Origin: Alkalihalobacillus sp. BA299
GTDB taxonomy: Bacteria > Bacillota > Bacilli > Bacillales > Bacillaceae_F
DNA length: 64,000 nt
Reading direction: 5' to 3'
Assembly: GCF_017745675.1 (NCBI RefSeq)
Contig: NZ_JAFLJM010000005.1
Span: forward strand, 62,001-126,000
Shown: positions 1 to 8,999 of the stretch, piece by piece
Layout: each line of letters opens with the position of its first letter
Position numbering within the stretch: the first letter of the stretch is position 1
Program-made: the position numbers and the translations under genes
Notes under the pieces: generated by a model
What the model was told of the DNA's origin: nothing
The model's database searches: none
The model's input: the letters and a program-made list of their open reading frames with translations, nothing else

Positions 1-752
1 TGTTAACGACGATTCCAATAAGAAGGCAAGTGCCGTGGACTAAGCAAACCGCTTCTGTTTCTGTTGCATTATATCCATTGATTGGTTTAATCGTTGGTAG
101 TATTGCAATGAGTGCTTCTATTTTAATGATTGAATGGATGTTACTTCCAACAGCTGTGAGTAGTTTTTTGCTATTATTACTCATCGTCTCCTTAACTGGA
201 GGGCTTCATCTTGACGGGTGGATGGATGTTAGTGACGGTTATTTTTCAAGACAGGATCAAGATCGAAAATTAACGATTATGAAGGATTCTCGAGTTGGAG
301 CATTTGCGGTCATTTCTTTATTCTTTTTACTAGCTGGAAAGTATATCTTTATTTTTCAAGTTTTAGAAAGTGCAGAAGCTTATTGGTTTTACTTTTTAAT
401 TATTCCGTTTTTTGCTAGATGGTTGATGGCAGGGGCTTTGATGTACGGTAAGCCAGCTCGTGAAGAAGGGATGGCTTATTCAGTACAACAATGTATCATA
501 CCACGAACGAAGGTAAGCTTTCATCTATGGGGAATATTTATTTTAATTGGTATAGCTATCTTCTTTTCGAAGTTCATTATTTTGGCTCTTTTGCTAACGA
601 TGACTTCGGTCATTCTTTTGCTATGTAGTTTTACTTTTTTTAGAAAACAATTTGGTGGAATTACTGGCGATACATTAGGTGCGTTAGTGGAAGGAGGAGA
701 GGCTGTACTATGGATCGTCGCATGGTTGTTACTTTATTACGGCATGGCTTAA
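1..752 (+). CDS. cobS: Adenosylcobinamide-GDP ribazoletransferase (cobalamin synthase), 5' truncated by window edge
   Basis: Integral membrane enzyme that joins adenosylcobinamide-GDP to alpha-ribazole in the last steps of B12 assembly. The frame is open from base 3, where it reads LTTIPIRRQVPW, matching the conserved CobS N-terminus (LTxIP), so the true start lies just outside the window. The hallmark acidic stretch HLDGWMDVSDGYFSRQ and the following KDSRVGAFAV segment (bases about 205-310) are typical of the family, and several hydrophobic helices follow. It overlaps the next gene by 43 bases, which indicates an operon with the phosphatase, CobU-like and PduO-type genes downstream. A GTG at base 30 is an internal codon, not a convincing start. 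Confidence 0.93.
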   Translation, partial: LTTIPIRRQVPWTKQTASVSVALYPLIGLIVGSIAMSASILMIEWMLLPTAVSSFLLLLLIVSLTGGLHLDGWMDVSDGYFSRQDQDRKLTIMKDSRVGAFAVISLFFLLAGKYIFIFQVLESAEAYWFYFLIIPFFARWLMAGALMYGKPAREEGMAYSVQQCIIPRTKVSFHLWGIFILIGIAIFFSKFIILALLLTMTSVILLLCSFTFFRKQFGGITGDTLGALVEGGEAVLWIVAWLLLYYGMA

Positions 753-1360
753 CCGATTATAACGAGGAAAAAAAATACTTAGGATGGGCGGACATTCCAT
801 TAAATGAAAAGGGTCGTGAGCGTCTTTATTTTCTTAAACAAAATTATATTTATCCTAAGGCTGACCTTGTTGTTTCGAGTAACTTGATACGTTGTGTAAC
901 AACTGCAGAAATCCTCTATCCTAACCATTTCGTTAAAAAGGATAGTAGCTTAAGAGAAATCCATTTTGGTGATTGGGAAGGGCAAACGTATGAGCAACTA
1001 AAAGGCGATCCACTGTATAGAGAATGGTTAAATAATCCATATGAAGTAGTTCCTCCGAATGGAGAAGCATTCTTACATTTTCGGTCAAGAATTTTGGAAA
1101 GTTGGAATAACATTGTTACGGATGCAATTGATCACAGTGTGTCTCAGTTAGTCGTTGTTAGCCATGGAGGCCCAATTCGTTTCATTCTTTCTTATTATGC
1201 TTCTATCAAAAAAGATTTTTGGGAATGGAATGTTGCTTACGGTCAAGGCTATTCACTTTGTACTGATGTTGATAGGATAAGGAGGGGGGAACGATGGAAT
1301 TTATTACAGGAGGCGCCTTTCACGGAAAAAGAAAGTGGGTCTATTCACACTATAAAATAG
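710..1360 (+). CDS. cobC: Histidine phosphatase family protein, probable alpha-ribazole-5'-phosphate phosphatase (CobC type)
   Basis: Phosphoglycerate-mutase-like phosphatase of 216 residues. The RHG catalytic motif is at residues 11-13 (LLRHGLTDYN) and the second catalytic histidine lies in VVVSHGG near residue 150. The family removes phosphate from alpha-ribazole phosphate or from the cobalamin phosphate intermediate. That role is inferred here mainly from position: it overlaps cobS upstream and the CobU-like gene downstream (67 bases). A GGAGGAG ribosome site lies about 11 bases before the ATG at 710; an ATG at 722 is an alternative. Other members of this large superfamily have different substrates, so the substrate is not proven. 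Confidence 0.85.
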   Translation: MDRRMVVTLLRHGLTDYNEEKKYLGWADIPLNEKGRERLYFLKQNYIYPKADLVVSSNLIRCVTTAEILYPNHFVKKDSSLREIHFGDWEGQTYEQLKGDPLYREWLNNPYEVVPPNGEAFLHFRSRILESWNNIVTDAIDHSVSQLVVVSHGGPIRFILSYYASIKKDFWEWNVAYGQGYSLCTDVDRIRRGERWNLLQEAPFTEKESGSIHTIK

Positions 1361-1728
1361 ACCATGTCAATGAGTTTGTTTGTTATAATGGGTATGAGCA
1401 AGAAGATATCCTTAAAGGTCTTAATAATGTGCCTGATCGGCACCTTTGTGTCATTTTTGGGATTGAAAGAATTATTAAACGTTATTTTTTATTAAATGAT
1501 GGACGTGCTGAATTTAATCGATTATTAGAGCAATGGTTGGAATGGGAGCGCATACGAGTAGACCGAACTTTGGTTCTAGTCGGTAGTGAAATTGGAAAGG
1601 GAATCGTACCGATTTCTTCAGATGACCGAATGTGGCGAGATTTAGTTGGTTGGTGTTATCAGGATATTGTAAAGCAGGCAAATAAAGTTTACCGGATATG
1701 GTATGGGATTTCAGAACAACTAAAATAA
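1294..1728 (+). CDS. cobU: Short CobU-like protein (adenosylcobinamide kinase / guanylyltransferase family)
   Basis: A protein of 144 residues. It starts with a Walker-A-like GGAFHGKRKWV (residues 6-16) and ends with the strongly CobU-like block LVGSEIGKGIVPISSDDRMW followed by RDLVGWCYQDIVKQANKVY. CobU normally phosphorylates adenosylcobinamide and transfers GMP to it, and it is about 180 residues long. The middle segment that normally carries the guanylylated histidine (pattern RIxxHxxxR) is not recognisable here. The protein may keep only one activity or be diverged. It lies inside the cob operon, overlapping the phosphatase by 67 bases and ending 15 bases before the PduO-type gene. Confidence 0.72.
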   Translation: MEFITGGAFHGKRKWVYSHYKIDHVNEFVCYNGYEQEDILKGLNNVPDRHLCVIFGIERIIKRYFLLNDGRAEFNRLLEQWLEWERIRVDRTLVLVGSEIGKGIVPISSDDRMWRDLVGWCYQDIVKQANKVYRIWYGISEQLK

Positions 1729-1743
1729 ATGGGGGAATGTGAG

Positions 1744-2328
1744 ATGCGTTTATATACACGTACAGGTGATGAAGGAAAAACGAGTGTTGTAGGTGGTAGA
1801 TTAACGAAGGATGATACGCGTGTAGTTGCTTACGGGACTACTGATGAGGTGAATTGTTTTGTAGGGCAGGCGATTACGCAACTTGATCCAGAAGTATTCC
1901 AAGATATCATTAATGAGCTTGTAAAAATTCAACATGAATTGTTTGATTGTGGTGGAGATTTAGCAATGTTAAAGGAAACAGAACAACGTCCCTTTAAAGC
2001 GAAGCAGGAAATTGTGACGTACTTAGAGGAGAGAATTGACGAATATATAAAAGAAGCACCCGAGTTAGAGCGATTTATTCTTCCTGGAGGTTCTCCAGCT
2101 GCAGCAACCCTTCATGTTTGTCGAACAGTGACAAGACGAGCTGAGCGCTATGTTACAAGGCTGCAACGAGAAGCAGAAACGAATCCAGTTGTGCTAAAAT
2201 ATTTAAATCGTTTATCTGATTACTTCTTTGCCATTGCACGAGTTGTCAATCATCGTTTAGGTGTAAAAGATGTAGAATATGAACGAAGTGCAATCGTTTT
2301 TCGAGAAGGAAAACGAAAAGAAAAATAA
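1744..2328 (+). CDS. pduO: PduO-type ATP:cob(I)alamin adenosyltransferase
   Basis: Transfers the adenosyl group of ATP to cob(I)alamin or corrinoid precursors, making the coenzyme B12 form. The protein is 194 residues long and shows the family signatures MRLYTRTGDEGKTSVVGG at the N-terminus, GTTDEVN near residues 34-40, and RFILPGGSPAAATLHVCRTV followed by RRAERYV in the C-terminal helix bundle. The start is set at ATG 1744 because GGGGGAA lies 6 bases upstream; the upstream in-frame ATG at 1729 overlaps that ribosome site. It is the last gene of the cob operon, followed immediately by a strong terminator. Confidence 0.93.
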   Translation: MRLYTRTGDEGKTSVVGGRLTKDDTRVVAYGTTDEVNCFVGQAITQLDPEVFQDIINELVKIQHELFDCGGDLAMLKETEQRPFKAKQEIVTYLEERIDEYIKEAPELERFILPGGSPAAATLHVCRTVTRRAERYVTRLQREAETNPVVLKYLNRLSDYFFAIARVVNHRLGVKDVEYERSAIVFREGKRKEK

Positions 2329-2377
2329 GTCCATGAAAAAAACACGTTTAAATATGACGTGTTTTTTTCATGGACTT
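2327..2377 (+). terminator. Rho-independent terminator after the cob operon
   Basis: A perfect 21-bp inverted repeat (arms 2327-2347 and 2357-2377, 9-base loop). The left arm contains seven A's and the right arm seven T's. It begins at the stop codon of the adenosyltransferase gene. Confidence 0.9.
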
Positions 2378-2585
2378 ATAAAGTCTAACTTAAATAAAAA
2401 GACAACCGTTTTCGTCATTATAGGACATAATTTGTGTATTTCTAAGAAAATTTAGAAAAAAATGAAACCATTTAATGGTAAAATACGTCTTATAAGTAGA
2501 AAAAAAATTTAAATGATTTTTATTCATTTCTATAATTTTCCATCATACATTAACGAGTGGGAACGATACTTAAGGGGGAGTAAGG

Positions 2586-3539
2586 TTGAAGAAATACTGG
2601 GTCTTTTTTGTTGTTATTTTTGCTTTTACAGTTAGTTTAACTACAATGGTTGCTGCAGAAGAAAAAAGTTCGAGGCAGCATGGCCTAGCTAATAATGAAG
2701 TAGAATATTTTAAGAAGCCCATCAAGTGGGAAGTAGCATTGATTGACGAGCGAACTGCTGAACAAGAGGTTATCTTATTAAATGAGTTTGGTTATCTTCC
2801 TGATTTAGAACAATTAGATGAGAAATCCTTAGCTAAATTTGCCGCAAAGTTAGCTCGAACGATTGATCAGCCGATGCGTAATCCAACGGTTACTCAAGAT
2901 GGAACGATTATTCCAGGACAAAGCCAAATAATCCTATCAGAGAAAGAGCTTGTTTCGAAAATTCAACAATTAGACTATCGAGATCGTGAATTGGTTCTAC
3001 CAATCTATGAAACAGAACCGACTGTATCAGAAGAGGAGTTAGCTGGTATTTTAGATGTTTCGATCGGTACTTATTCGACCTATTTTAACCCTAGTGTTGA
3101 AGGAAGGTCTGTCAATATCAAGCTGTCCGCTGAGTCGTTTCAACATTTCGTACTCGGACCAGGTGATGAATTTTCTTTTAATAAGGTAGTAGGACAACGA
3201 ACCGTTGAGAGAGGCTACAGGGAAGCAAAAGAAATTGTAAATAAAGAATTTGTAATGGGAATTGGGGGCGGTATCTGTCAGACTTCATCGACTTTATATA
3301 ATGCGATAGATGCTGCAGGACTAGAAGTAATAGAAAGATATAGTCATTCAAAAGAAATCGGATATGTTCCTCCGAATCGAGATGCTACAGTTTCATGGGG
3401 AGGGCCAGATTTTGTTTTTACCAATCCGTATAATTTCCCTATTTTATTAAAAACACAAGTTTCATTGAAGTCCGGTAAAATAACCGTCGAAGTGTATTCT
3501 TCACAAAATAAAGATCAATTGCTTGCTTCTATTCAATAG
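2586..3539 (+). CDS. Exported VanW-family protein
   Basis: A protein of 317 residues with a TTG start (TAAGGGGGAG upstream). An N-terminal hydrophobic signal peptide (about residues 5-24) is followed by a region of no recognised fold (about 25-150). A VanW domain spans about residues 155-300, visible in GPGDEFSFNKVVGQR, then GGGICQTSSTLYNA and NRDATVSWGGPDFVFTN. VanW proteins occur beside vancomycin-resistance clusters and widely in Firmicutes; their biochemical function is unknown. No van genes are near, and the flanking B12 and germination operons appear to be separate transcription units. Confidence 0.85.
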   Translation: MKKYWVFFVVIFAFTVSLTTMVAAEEKSSRQHGLANNEVEYFKKPIKWEVALIDERTAEQEVILLNEFGYLPDLEQLDEKSLAKFAAKLARTIDQPMRNPTVTQDGTIIPGQSQIILSEKELVSKIQQLDYRDRELVLPIYETEPTVSEEELAGILDVSIGTYSTYFNPSVEGRSVNIKLSAESFQHFVLGPGDEFSFNKVVGQRTVERGYREAKEIVNKEFVMGIGGGICQTSSTLYNAIDAAGLEVIERYSHSKEIGYVPPNRDATVSWGGPDFVFTNPYNFPILLKTQVSLKSGKITVEVYSSQNKDQLLASIQ

Positions 3540-3640
3540 TGAAGTGTTAGCTGACTTATAATAGTGTAAATGCTGGCATACAGTTAAGAGGGTCTGTTGT
3601 CGTGGAGAAACTTACGGATAACGTATCAATTAGAAGCCCT

Positions 3641-3818
3641 TGCGCTTTTCTTGTCTAGCTGCAGCGCCCAGCGTCTAGTGGACTTCGCTCCTCCTCCTTA
3701 CGATAAGTCAACATCGCCTCGAGGTCGCTTCGGTCCATCAAACGTTTCTAAAAGTCAAGACACTAATTGCTGGCCCTCCAGCGCTTGTCGCGATAAGCAG
3801 ACACCTTGCGCTTTTCTT
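3641..3818. repeat. Intergenic repeat family R1, copy 1 (head plus tail type B)
   Basis: Starts with TGCGCTTTTCTTGTCTAGCT and ends with CACCTTGCGCTTTTCTT. The head (CAGCGCCCAGCGTCTAGTGG, then ACGATAAGTCAACATCG) is shared with copies at 9.0, 24.1, 26.5, 40.3 and 53.6 kb. The tail (CTCGAGGTCGCTTCGGTCCA, then GACACTAATTGCTGGCCCTC) is shared only with the first copy at 53.5 kb. No coding potential is credible. The rest of 3540-4107 holds only a terminator. Confidence 0.85.
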
Positions 3819-3962
3819 AATTATGCGGACATCAAGAGTAAGGGGCCAGATTTGTCCCTGATAGCTTTTTTATAGAAAACAAGCAAATTAATGGGGCAAA
3901 CGGACACTAGGTTCCATATTTGCTAAAAAAGGCCCTATTTTACTTTTCTCCATAGTATTGGA

Positions 3963-3989
3963 ACTACTACCTTAAATGGTAGTTTTTTT
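3963..3989 (+). terminator. Terminator-like hairpin upstream of the gerK-like operon
   Basis: Short stem ACTACC/GGTAGT with loop TTAAAT, followed by seven T's. It lies 119 bases before gerKA, so it could end the vanW transcript. Confidence 0.6.
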
Positions 3990-4107
3990 ACTTTTTTAAG
4001 GAAGTTAACATCGTAAGTTGTTCTTTTTTTTCCAAATTCGCATAACGTTTCCACTGTTTTCTAATACTAAGACGAAACTGAAGTATTCGAAGCTAGGAGA
4101 AGTGACT

Positions 4108-5607
4108 ATGTTTATAAAATGGCTCGCTAAACACATGCATAGTAATCAGCAACAGCAAGAAACGATTACTTCTGTATTGAATACTTTTCAAAAGTCGTCT
4201 GATTTTAGTGTGTATGAACATCAAAATACAGCAGTTCCTTATAAATTGATGTTCTTTTCAACATTAGTGGATCCTGATCGTCTCCATAAAGATGTCCTCC
4301 CCTATATTAGTAAGTATATTACTGAGGGCTTAGAAGTTCTTAAGGACAAAATACCAATTGAACAAATAGCAATTACTAGTGATCCAAGAGATATAAAACA
4401 TAAAGTATTACGAGGGTATATTCTCTTACAACTTTTAGCGGATAAAGAAAAATGTATGCTCATTGAAGCAAGTGTTAATTTAGAACGAGATGTCGGCGTT
4501 CCGGAAATTGAATTTACAGTTACGGGCCCACAAGAATCCTTTATTGAATCACTCGATACGAACATTAATTTAATTCGTAAACGACTTCCGCTCCCTAATT
4601 TACAAATTAAAGAACTAGAAGTTGGCAAAATAACAAAGTCTAAAGTAGCTATCCTATTTATTGAAGGGATCGCTGATCAAGAAAATGTAAAAACGATGAT
4701 ACAGCGGATTGAGGATATTGAATTTGATCAAATTCTTGATAGCTCAATGTTAAATCAAATGGTTTCTGATAGCTCACTTTCGATATTCCCGCAATTTGTA
4801 AATACAGAAAGACCAGACCGTGTGGCAGGTGCTTTGACCGAAGGGAAGGTTGTCATCTTGAGCGCTGGGTCACCTGAATCGTTTTTTGGACCGACGACGC
4901 TTATTGAATTTTTTTCATCATTAGAGGATTACTATTTACCATGGCATATTGCGTCATTTGTCCGTATACTTCGTTTTTTTTCGGTTGCTTTTTCGGTGCT
5001 AGCTGCGCCAATATATGTTGCGGTTTTGACGTTTCATTATGAGCTTATTCCAAAAGATTTACTGGCAACAATTATATCATCTCGGAGTAATATACCTTTT
5101 CCTCCGATTATCGAAGCCTTATTTTTGGAGTTTACGATTGAGTTATTACGTGAGGCAGGGGCGAGGCTTCCGACAAAAGTTGGCCAAACGATAGGTATTG
5201 TTGGCGGTATTGTCATTGGACAAGCGTCAGTAGAAGCTGGGTTAACAAGTAATATATTATTAATTATCGTTGCGCTTTCTGCGTTAGCTTCTTTTACAAC
5301 TCCTGTTTATCAAATGGGCAATACGATACGAATTATTCGTTTCCCTTACATGGTTGCGGCTGCTTTATTTGGTGGTGTGGGGATCGTAATTTGCTTACTC
5401 TTTACAATTGCTCATCTGATTAGATTAACTTCTCTTGGTCGGCCTTATTTAGAACCTGTGTATCCTTTACGGATAAAGGATTGGAAAGATGCGTTTTTTC
5501 GTTTACCGTTCCCTTTCTTTTCCTCACGTCCCGTCTTAATGAGGCCTAGGGATTCAAAGCGATTTAACTTTTCACGTGCGAAGAAAACGAAGGATATTGA
5601 TGAATAA
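4108..5607 (+). CDS. gerKA: Spore germination receptor A subunit (GerKA/GerAA family)
   Basis: First subunit of a GerA-type nutrient receptor in the spore inner membrane. It is 499 residues long: an N-terminal soluble region (about 1-260) followed by a membrane region with several hydrophobic helices (about 280-440) and a basic cytoplasmic tail. Family blocks include GSPESFFGPTTLIEFFSSLE, then SFVRILRF, and the ELLREAGARLPTKVGQTIGI segment. The start at ATG 4108 has AGGAGA 7 bases upstream; an upstream TTG at 4018 would add about 30 unlikely residues. B and C subunit genes follow directly. The exact subtype (GerA, GerB or GerK) and the germinant cannot be read from the sequence. Confidence 0.93.
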   Translation: MFIKWLAKHMHSNQQQQETITSVLNTFQKSSDFSVYEHQNTAVPYKLMFFSTLVDPDRLHKDVLPYISKYITEGLEVLKDKIPIEQIAITSDPRDIKHKVLRGYILLQLLADKEKCMLIEASVNLERDVGVPEIEFTVTGPQESFIESLDTNINLIRKRLPLPNLQIKELEVGKITKSKVAILFIEGIADQENVKTMIQRIEDIEFDQILDSSMLNQMVSDSSLSIFPQFVNTERPDRVAGALTEGKVVILSAGSPESFFGPTTLIEFFSSLEDYYLPWHIASFVRILRFFSVAFSVLAAPIYVAVLTFHYELIPKDLLATIISSRSNIPFPPIIEALFLEFTIELLREAGARLPTKVGQTIGIVGGIVIGQASVEAGLTSNILLIIVALSALASFTTPVYQMGNTIRIIRFPYMVAAALFGGVGIVICLLFTIAHLIRLTSLGRPYLEPVYPLRIKDWKDAFFRLPFPFFSSRPVLMRPRDSKRFNFSRAKKTKDIDE

Positions 5608-5644
5608 TGATCTCTGCAATGCGAAAAAGGAAGTAGGTGAGACA

Positions 5645-6751
5645 ATGACATATCCTAAAATAAAGGAAAATTTTCAAGTATCCCCCCATTTGGTATTTTT
5701 TATTGTTCATGCCATGCAAATTGGTGTAGGTGTTCTCAGTTTCCAACGAATCATCGTAAAAACGGCTGGATTTGATGGTTGGATCGCAGTGATTATAGCA
5801 GGTATCGTTATTCATATTTTAATATGGATGATCTATAACACCTTGAAACCGAGCGGTGGGGATATCGTCTATGTTCACCAGCAATTATTTGGAAAGTGGA
5901 TTGGCGGTTTTTTGAGCCTGCTTCTCATTGTCTATTTTTTAGGACTAGCTGTTGTTGTGTTAAGAACCTATATTGAAGTTGTTCAAGTATGGATGTTTGC
6001 TGAAGTCCCTACCTGGTTTCTTAGTTGTATTGCCGTATTATTTTTCTGGTATTTAATAAGTGGTGGCTTTCGTGCGGTCGTAGGGTTAGCTGTCATTAGT
6101 GTATTTCTCCCCATGCCGTTATTTTTACTCCTCGTTATGCCGCTCGAATTTGCTAACTTTATTAATTTACTTCCAATTTGGAAGCATTCGATAATGGAAA
6201 TGTTGACAGGGGCTAAAGATACAACATTGTCGTTTTTAGGATTTGAATTATTATTAATGTACTTTCCATTCATAAAGCACCAAGAAAAATCACAAAAATG
6301 GGCTCACTTAGGAGCCCTTTATACGACTTTTCTATATACTTTCATTATGATTGTGAGCTTAGTTTTCTATAGCGAAGAACAGTTAAATCGAACGATTTGG
6401 GCGACATTAACATTGTATAAAGTTGTTGAACTACCGTTTATTGAACGGTTTGAGTATATTAGTATTTCATTATGGCTCATTATTGTTGCCCCAAACATTG
6501 CTTTATCGATTTGGGCAGTTACAAGAGGTTGTAAAGAGTTATTCAAATGGAGACAAAAGATTATATTGCTACCAGTATTGTTAGTGGTGGCGGTGGCAAC
6601 TACTTTTATTGAAGGAAGACAACAAGTCAATCAATTAAATGATTATTACTCTTATATTGGCTTTGGGATTATATTCATTTATATACCAATATTATTCGTT
6701 GTTCAGAAACTTTTTCATAAAGTGAGGAAAACGAGAAATGAAGCGGTTTAG
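5645..6751 (+). CDS. gerKB: Spore germination receptor B subunit (GerKB/GerAB family, amino-acid-permease-like)
   Basis: A polytopic inner-membrane protein of 368 residues with about ten hydrophobic helices, related to APC transporters and thought to bind the germinant. The N-terminal KIKENFQVSPHLVFFIVHAM and QIGVGVLSFQR blocks are typical of GerAB proteins. The start at ATG 5645 follows AGGTGA by 4 bases; an upstream start at 5576 would overlap gerKA and lacks a good ribosome site. It overlaps the C-subunit gene by 14 bases, as expected for a translationally coupled receptor operon. Confidence 0.93.
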   Translation: MTYPKIKENFQVSPHLVFFIVHAMQIGVGVLSFQRIIVKTAGFDGWIAVIIAGIVIHILIWMIYNTLKPSGGDIVYVHQQLFGKWIGGFLSLLLIVYFLGLAVVVLRTYIEVVQVWMFAEVPTWFLSCIAVLFFWYLISGGFRAVVGLAVISVFLPMPLFLLLVMPLEFANFINLLPIWKHSIMEMLTGAKDTTLSFLGFELLLMYFPFIKHQEKSQKWAHLGALYTTFLYTFIMIVSLVFYSEEQLNRTIWATLTLYKVVELPFIERFEYISISLWLIIVAPNIALSIWAVTRGCKELFKWRQKIILLPVLLVVAVATTFIEGRQQVNQLNDYYSYIGFGIIFIYIPILFVVQKLFHKVRKTRNEAV

Positions 6752-7835
6752 TAGTTATACTCTAGTGTTCATGCTTTCAACAGTTTTGTTAACGGGTTGT
6801 ATTCAAACAAATATTATCGATGAGTTAGCCCTTATTTATGCAGTCGGGTATGATCAAGCTGAGAATAATGAACTTGAAGTTACAGTTACGTATCCGACTT
6901 TTATCGAGCAAGGCGAAGAAAGTGCATTACACCAAAAAACAATATCAGCAGTCGGAAAAACAACAAAAGGGGCAACTGATCTAATTAATGCAAAAACACA
7001 AAAACCACTGAAAAAAGGGCAAGCACGAGTTTTTCTATTTAGCGATAAAATTGCTGAAGGTGGTATCGAACATTTGGTCGATTCTCTTTATCGTGATCCA
7101 TCTGTGCCTAATCGTGTTCATTTAGCTGTAACTGAAGGAAAAGCTAAGGACGCTTTTGATGCAGTTGAAGAAGGTGATGATAGAGTCGGGGTATTTATTC
7201 CAGATTTAATTGATCAAATTCAACAAAAATCCATTCCGATTACTAATTTACATTTGTTTTTATTTAGTATGTACAATGATGGCAGGGATGCTTTTTTACC
7301 ACTTCTAAAAGCAGACGGAGAGTTAAAAGTAGTTGGAATAGCCTTGTTTGATCACGATACATACGTAGATAAATTAGATTTAGAGGAATCATTTGTTTTC
7401 AGGTTACTGACAACAAAAGGAGTGGGAGGCTCTCAACAATACAGAATCAACCATGACGATAAAGAGGCTTATGTTGTTGTTGAAAATATTACATCTACAT
7501 ATAAAAATTCTTTAATTAAAAAGGGAGATAACCCCACCTTTGACTATCATGTAAAGGTAAGGGGGGAAATAACCGATTCTTCTGATCGGATGAATTTAGA
7601 TGATCCTAAGTTAACAGCTGAATTGGAAAAACAGATGGAAGAAAATTTAAAGGAAACAGCAACCGTACTAGTTGAAAAATTTAAAGAGAAAGAAATAGAT
7701 CCTTTAGGATTAGGAGAAAAATATCGAAGTCGAACGAGGGATTGGCAGCCTGAAAAATGGAAAGAATTATATAGTAACATTGAAGTGAAGTTAACATTTG
7801 ATGTCGAAATTGTACAATCTGGTGCAATTGAATAA
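6738..7835 (+). CDS. gerKC: Spore germination receptor C subunit lipoprotein (Ger(x)C family)
   Basis: A lipoprotein of 365 residues. The signal peptide ends in the lipobox LLTGC, so Cys21 is the predicted lipidated residue. It is followed by the family segment IIDELALIYAVGYD. Ger(x)C proteins sit on the outer face of the spore inner membrane and are required for receptor function. The ATG at 6738 overlaps the B-subunit gene by 14 bases. Together with the two preceding genes it forms a complete A-B-C receptor operon. The motif KGQARVFLFSDKIAEGG and the C-terminal helix ETATVLVEKFKEKEIDPLGL are typical of the family. Confidence 0.93.
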   Translation: MKRFSSYTLVFMLSTVLLTGCIQTNIIDELALIYAVGYDQAENNELEVTVTYPTFIEQGEESALHQKTISAVGKTTKGATDLINAKTQKPLKKGQARVFLFSDKIAEGGIEHLVDSLYRDPSVPNRVHLAVTEGKAKDAFDAVEEGDDRVGVFIPDLIDQIQQKSIPITNLHLFLFSMYNDGRDAFLPLLKADGELKVVGIALFDHDTYVDKLDLEESFVFRLLTTKGVGGSQQYRINHDDKEAYVVVENITSTYKNSLIKKGDNPTFDYHVKVRGEITDSSDRMNLDDPKLTAELEKQMEENLKETATVLVEKFKEKEIDPLGLGEKYRSRTRDWQPEKWKELYSNIEVKLTFDVEIVQSGAIE

Positions 7836-7967
7836 GGAAATATCCTTAACGAGACCTTACATCAAATAGATAAAATTTTTGTAATAAAATGGGGCAAGCC
7901 TCCATAGTATACATTGTGTGTGACCCTTACTTTACACACATCTTTTTTGAAAATTAAGGAGGCAAAC

Positions 7968-8939
7968 ATGTTAGATTTTTTTAAACGAGTATTAATTGCC
8001 GTTGCTATTGCGGTATTTATCGGGATCCTATTTATAGGCTCAGCAACTACATATGCAAAATCAATAGAAGAAGATTTAATAAATTCACTCATATGGCCAA
8101 CTTCAGGTGATGTGTCTGACCATTACGGAACGAGAGATGGTCGTCATTTTGGTATTGATATTGCAGCTCCAGAAGGAACACCGATTGTTTCGATAAAAGA
8201 GGGCACAGTTTTTAGATCGTATTATTCCGATTCCTATGGGAATGTGATCTTTGTTAAACACGATAATAAACTAGAAACGGTGTATGCTCATATGCATAAA
8301 AGGTATGTAAGTGAAGGAGAACGACTAGAGAAAGGACAAGTTATAGGTACAGTAGGTAATACGGGGCGTTCTTCTGGTAATCATTTGCATTTCGAAGTCC
8401 ATATTGGGGAATGGAATACAAGTAAAACAAATTCAATTGATCCATTGCTAGTATTAAATGATGAACAAAATTCACTAGTTACCCTAGAAGATGAAGAACT
8501 AAAAGAAGAGGATTTTGAAGCGGTACTATCTGCTAGATATCAACTAGTCGAAGAGGCAGAAGAAGAAGTAAGTGAACATAATACATATTCGGATTCAGCG
8601 ATTAAAACAAAGTCCCCAAATGAAAAACATAATGCTTGGGACGGGGAATTGATTATTACGATCGTAAAAGGAGATACACTATGGAGCTTAGCGCAGAAAC
8701 ATGCAGTAGCAGTTGAGCAAATAAAAGAATGGAATCAACTTACAGATGATATCATTCATGTTGATCAACAGTTAGTCCTTCATCCGAACGAAAATGAGCT
8801 CGTTCATGTAGTCCAACCAGGTGAAACACTTCACCATATTGCGAACGAGTATAAAGTTTCCATTACAGTAATTAAAGAAAAGAATGAGTTGAGAAATGAT
8901 CTGATTTATCCTGGGGATGTGCTTCAAGTTACAAAGTAA
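7968..8939 (+). CDS. Membrane-anchored M23 peptidoglycan endopeptidase with two LysM domains
   Basis: A protein of 323 residues. An N-terminal hydrophobic helix (about 7-27) acts as signal or anchor. The M23 (LytM/peptidase M23) domain spans about 38-145, with zinc ligands in HFGID and HLHFE, and two C-terminal LysM repeats follow (IVKGDTLWSLAQKHAV and VVQPGETLHHIANEYKVS). Such enzymes cleave peptide cross-links in peptidoglycan; LysM repeats bind glycan. GGAGG lies 7 bases before ATG 7968. A role in sporulation or germination is possible given the adjacent ger operon but is not shown by the sequence. Confidence 0.9.
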   Translation: MLDFFKRVLIAVAIAVFIGILFIGSATTYAKSIEEDLINSLIWPTSGDVSDHYGTRDGRHFGIDIAAPEGTPIVSIKEGTVFRSYYSDSYGNVIFVKHDNKLETVYAHMHKRYVSEGERLEKGQVIGTVGNTGRSSGNHLHFEVHIGEWNTSKTNSIDPLLVLNDEQNSLVTLEDEELKEEDFEAVLSARYQLVEEAEEEVSEHNTYSDSAIKTKSPNEKHNAWDGELIITIVKGDTLWSLAQKHAVAVEQIKEWNQLTDDIIHVDQQLVLHPNENELVHVVQPGETLHHIANEYKVSITVIKEKNELRNDLIYPGDVLQVTK

Positions 8940-8944
8940 ATAGA

Positions 8945-8992
8945 AAAAGAGGCTGACTAAGAGAAGTTATTTCTTTTTAGTCAGCTTCTTTT
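8945..8992. terminator. Terminator after the M23 peptidase gene
   Basis: The stem contains GCTGACTAA/TTAGTCAGC extended by A/T pairs, followed by TTCTTTT. The A-rich left side may also let it act on the opposite strand, behind serA. Confidence 0.75.
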
Positions 8993-8999
8993 AATATTA

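Noticed and set aside
3597-3875. 92-residue open frame
   Set aside because: It lies entirely in the R1 repeat; the same translated motif (SSCSAQRLVDFA) appears at 24.1 and 53.6 kb because the repeat recurs, not because it encodes protein.
7914-7967. Longer N-terminus for the M23 peptidase
   Set aside because: The added residues have no signal-peptide character, and the AAGGAGG site places the start at 7968.
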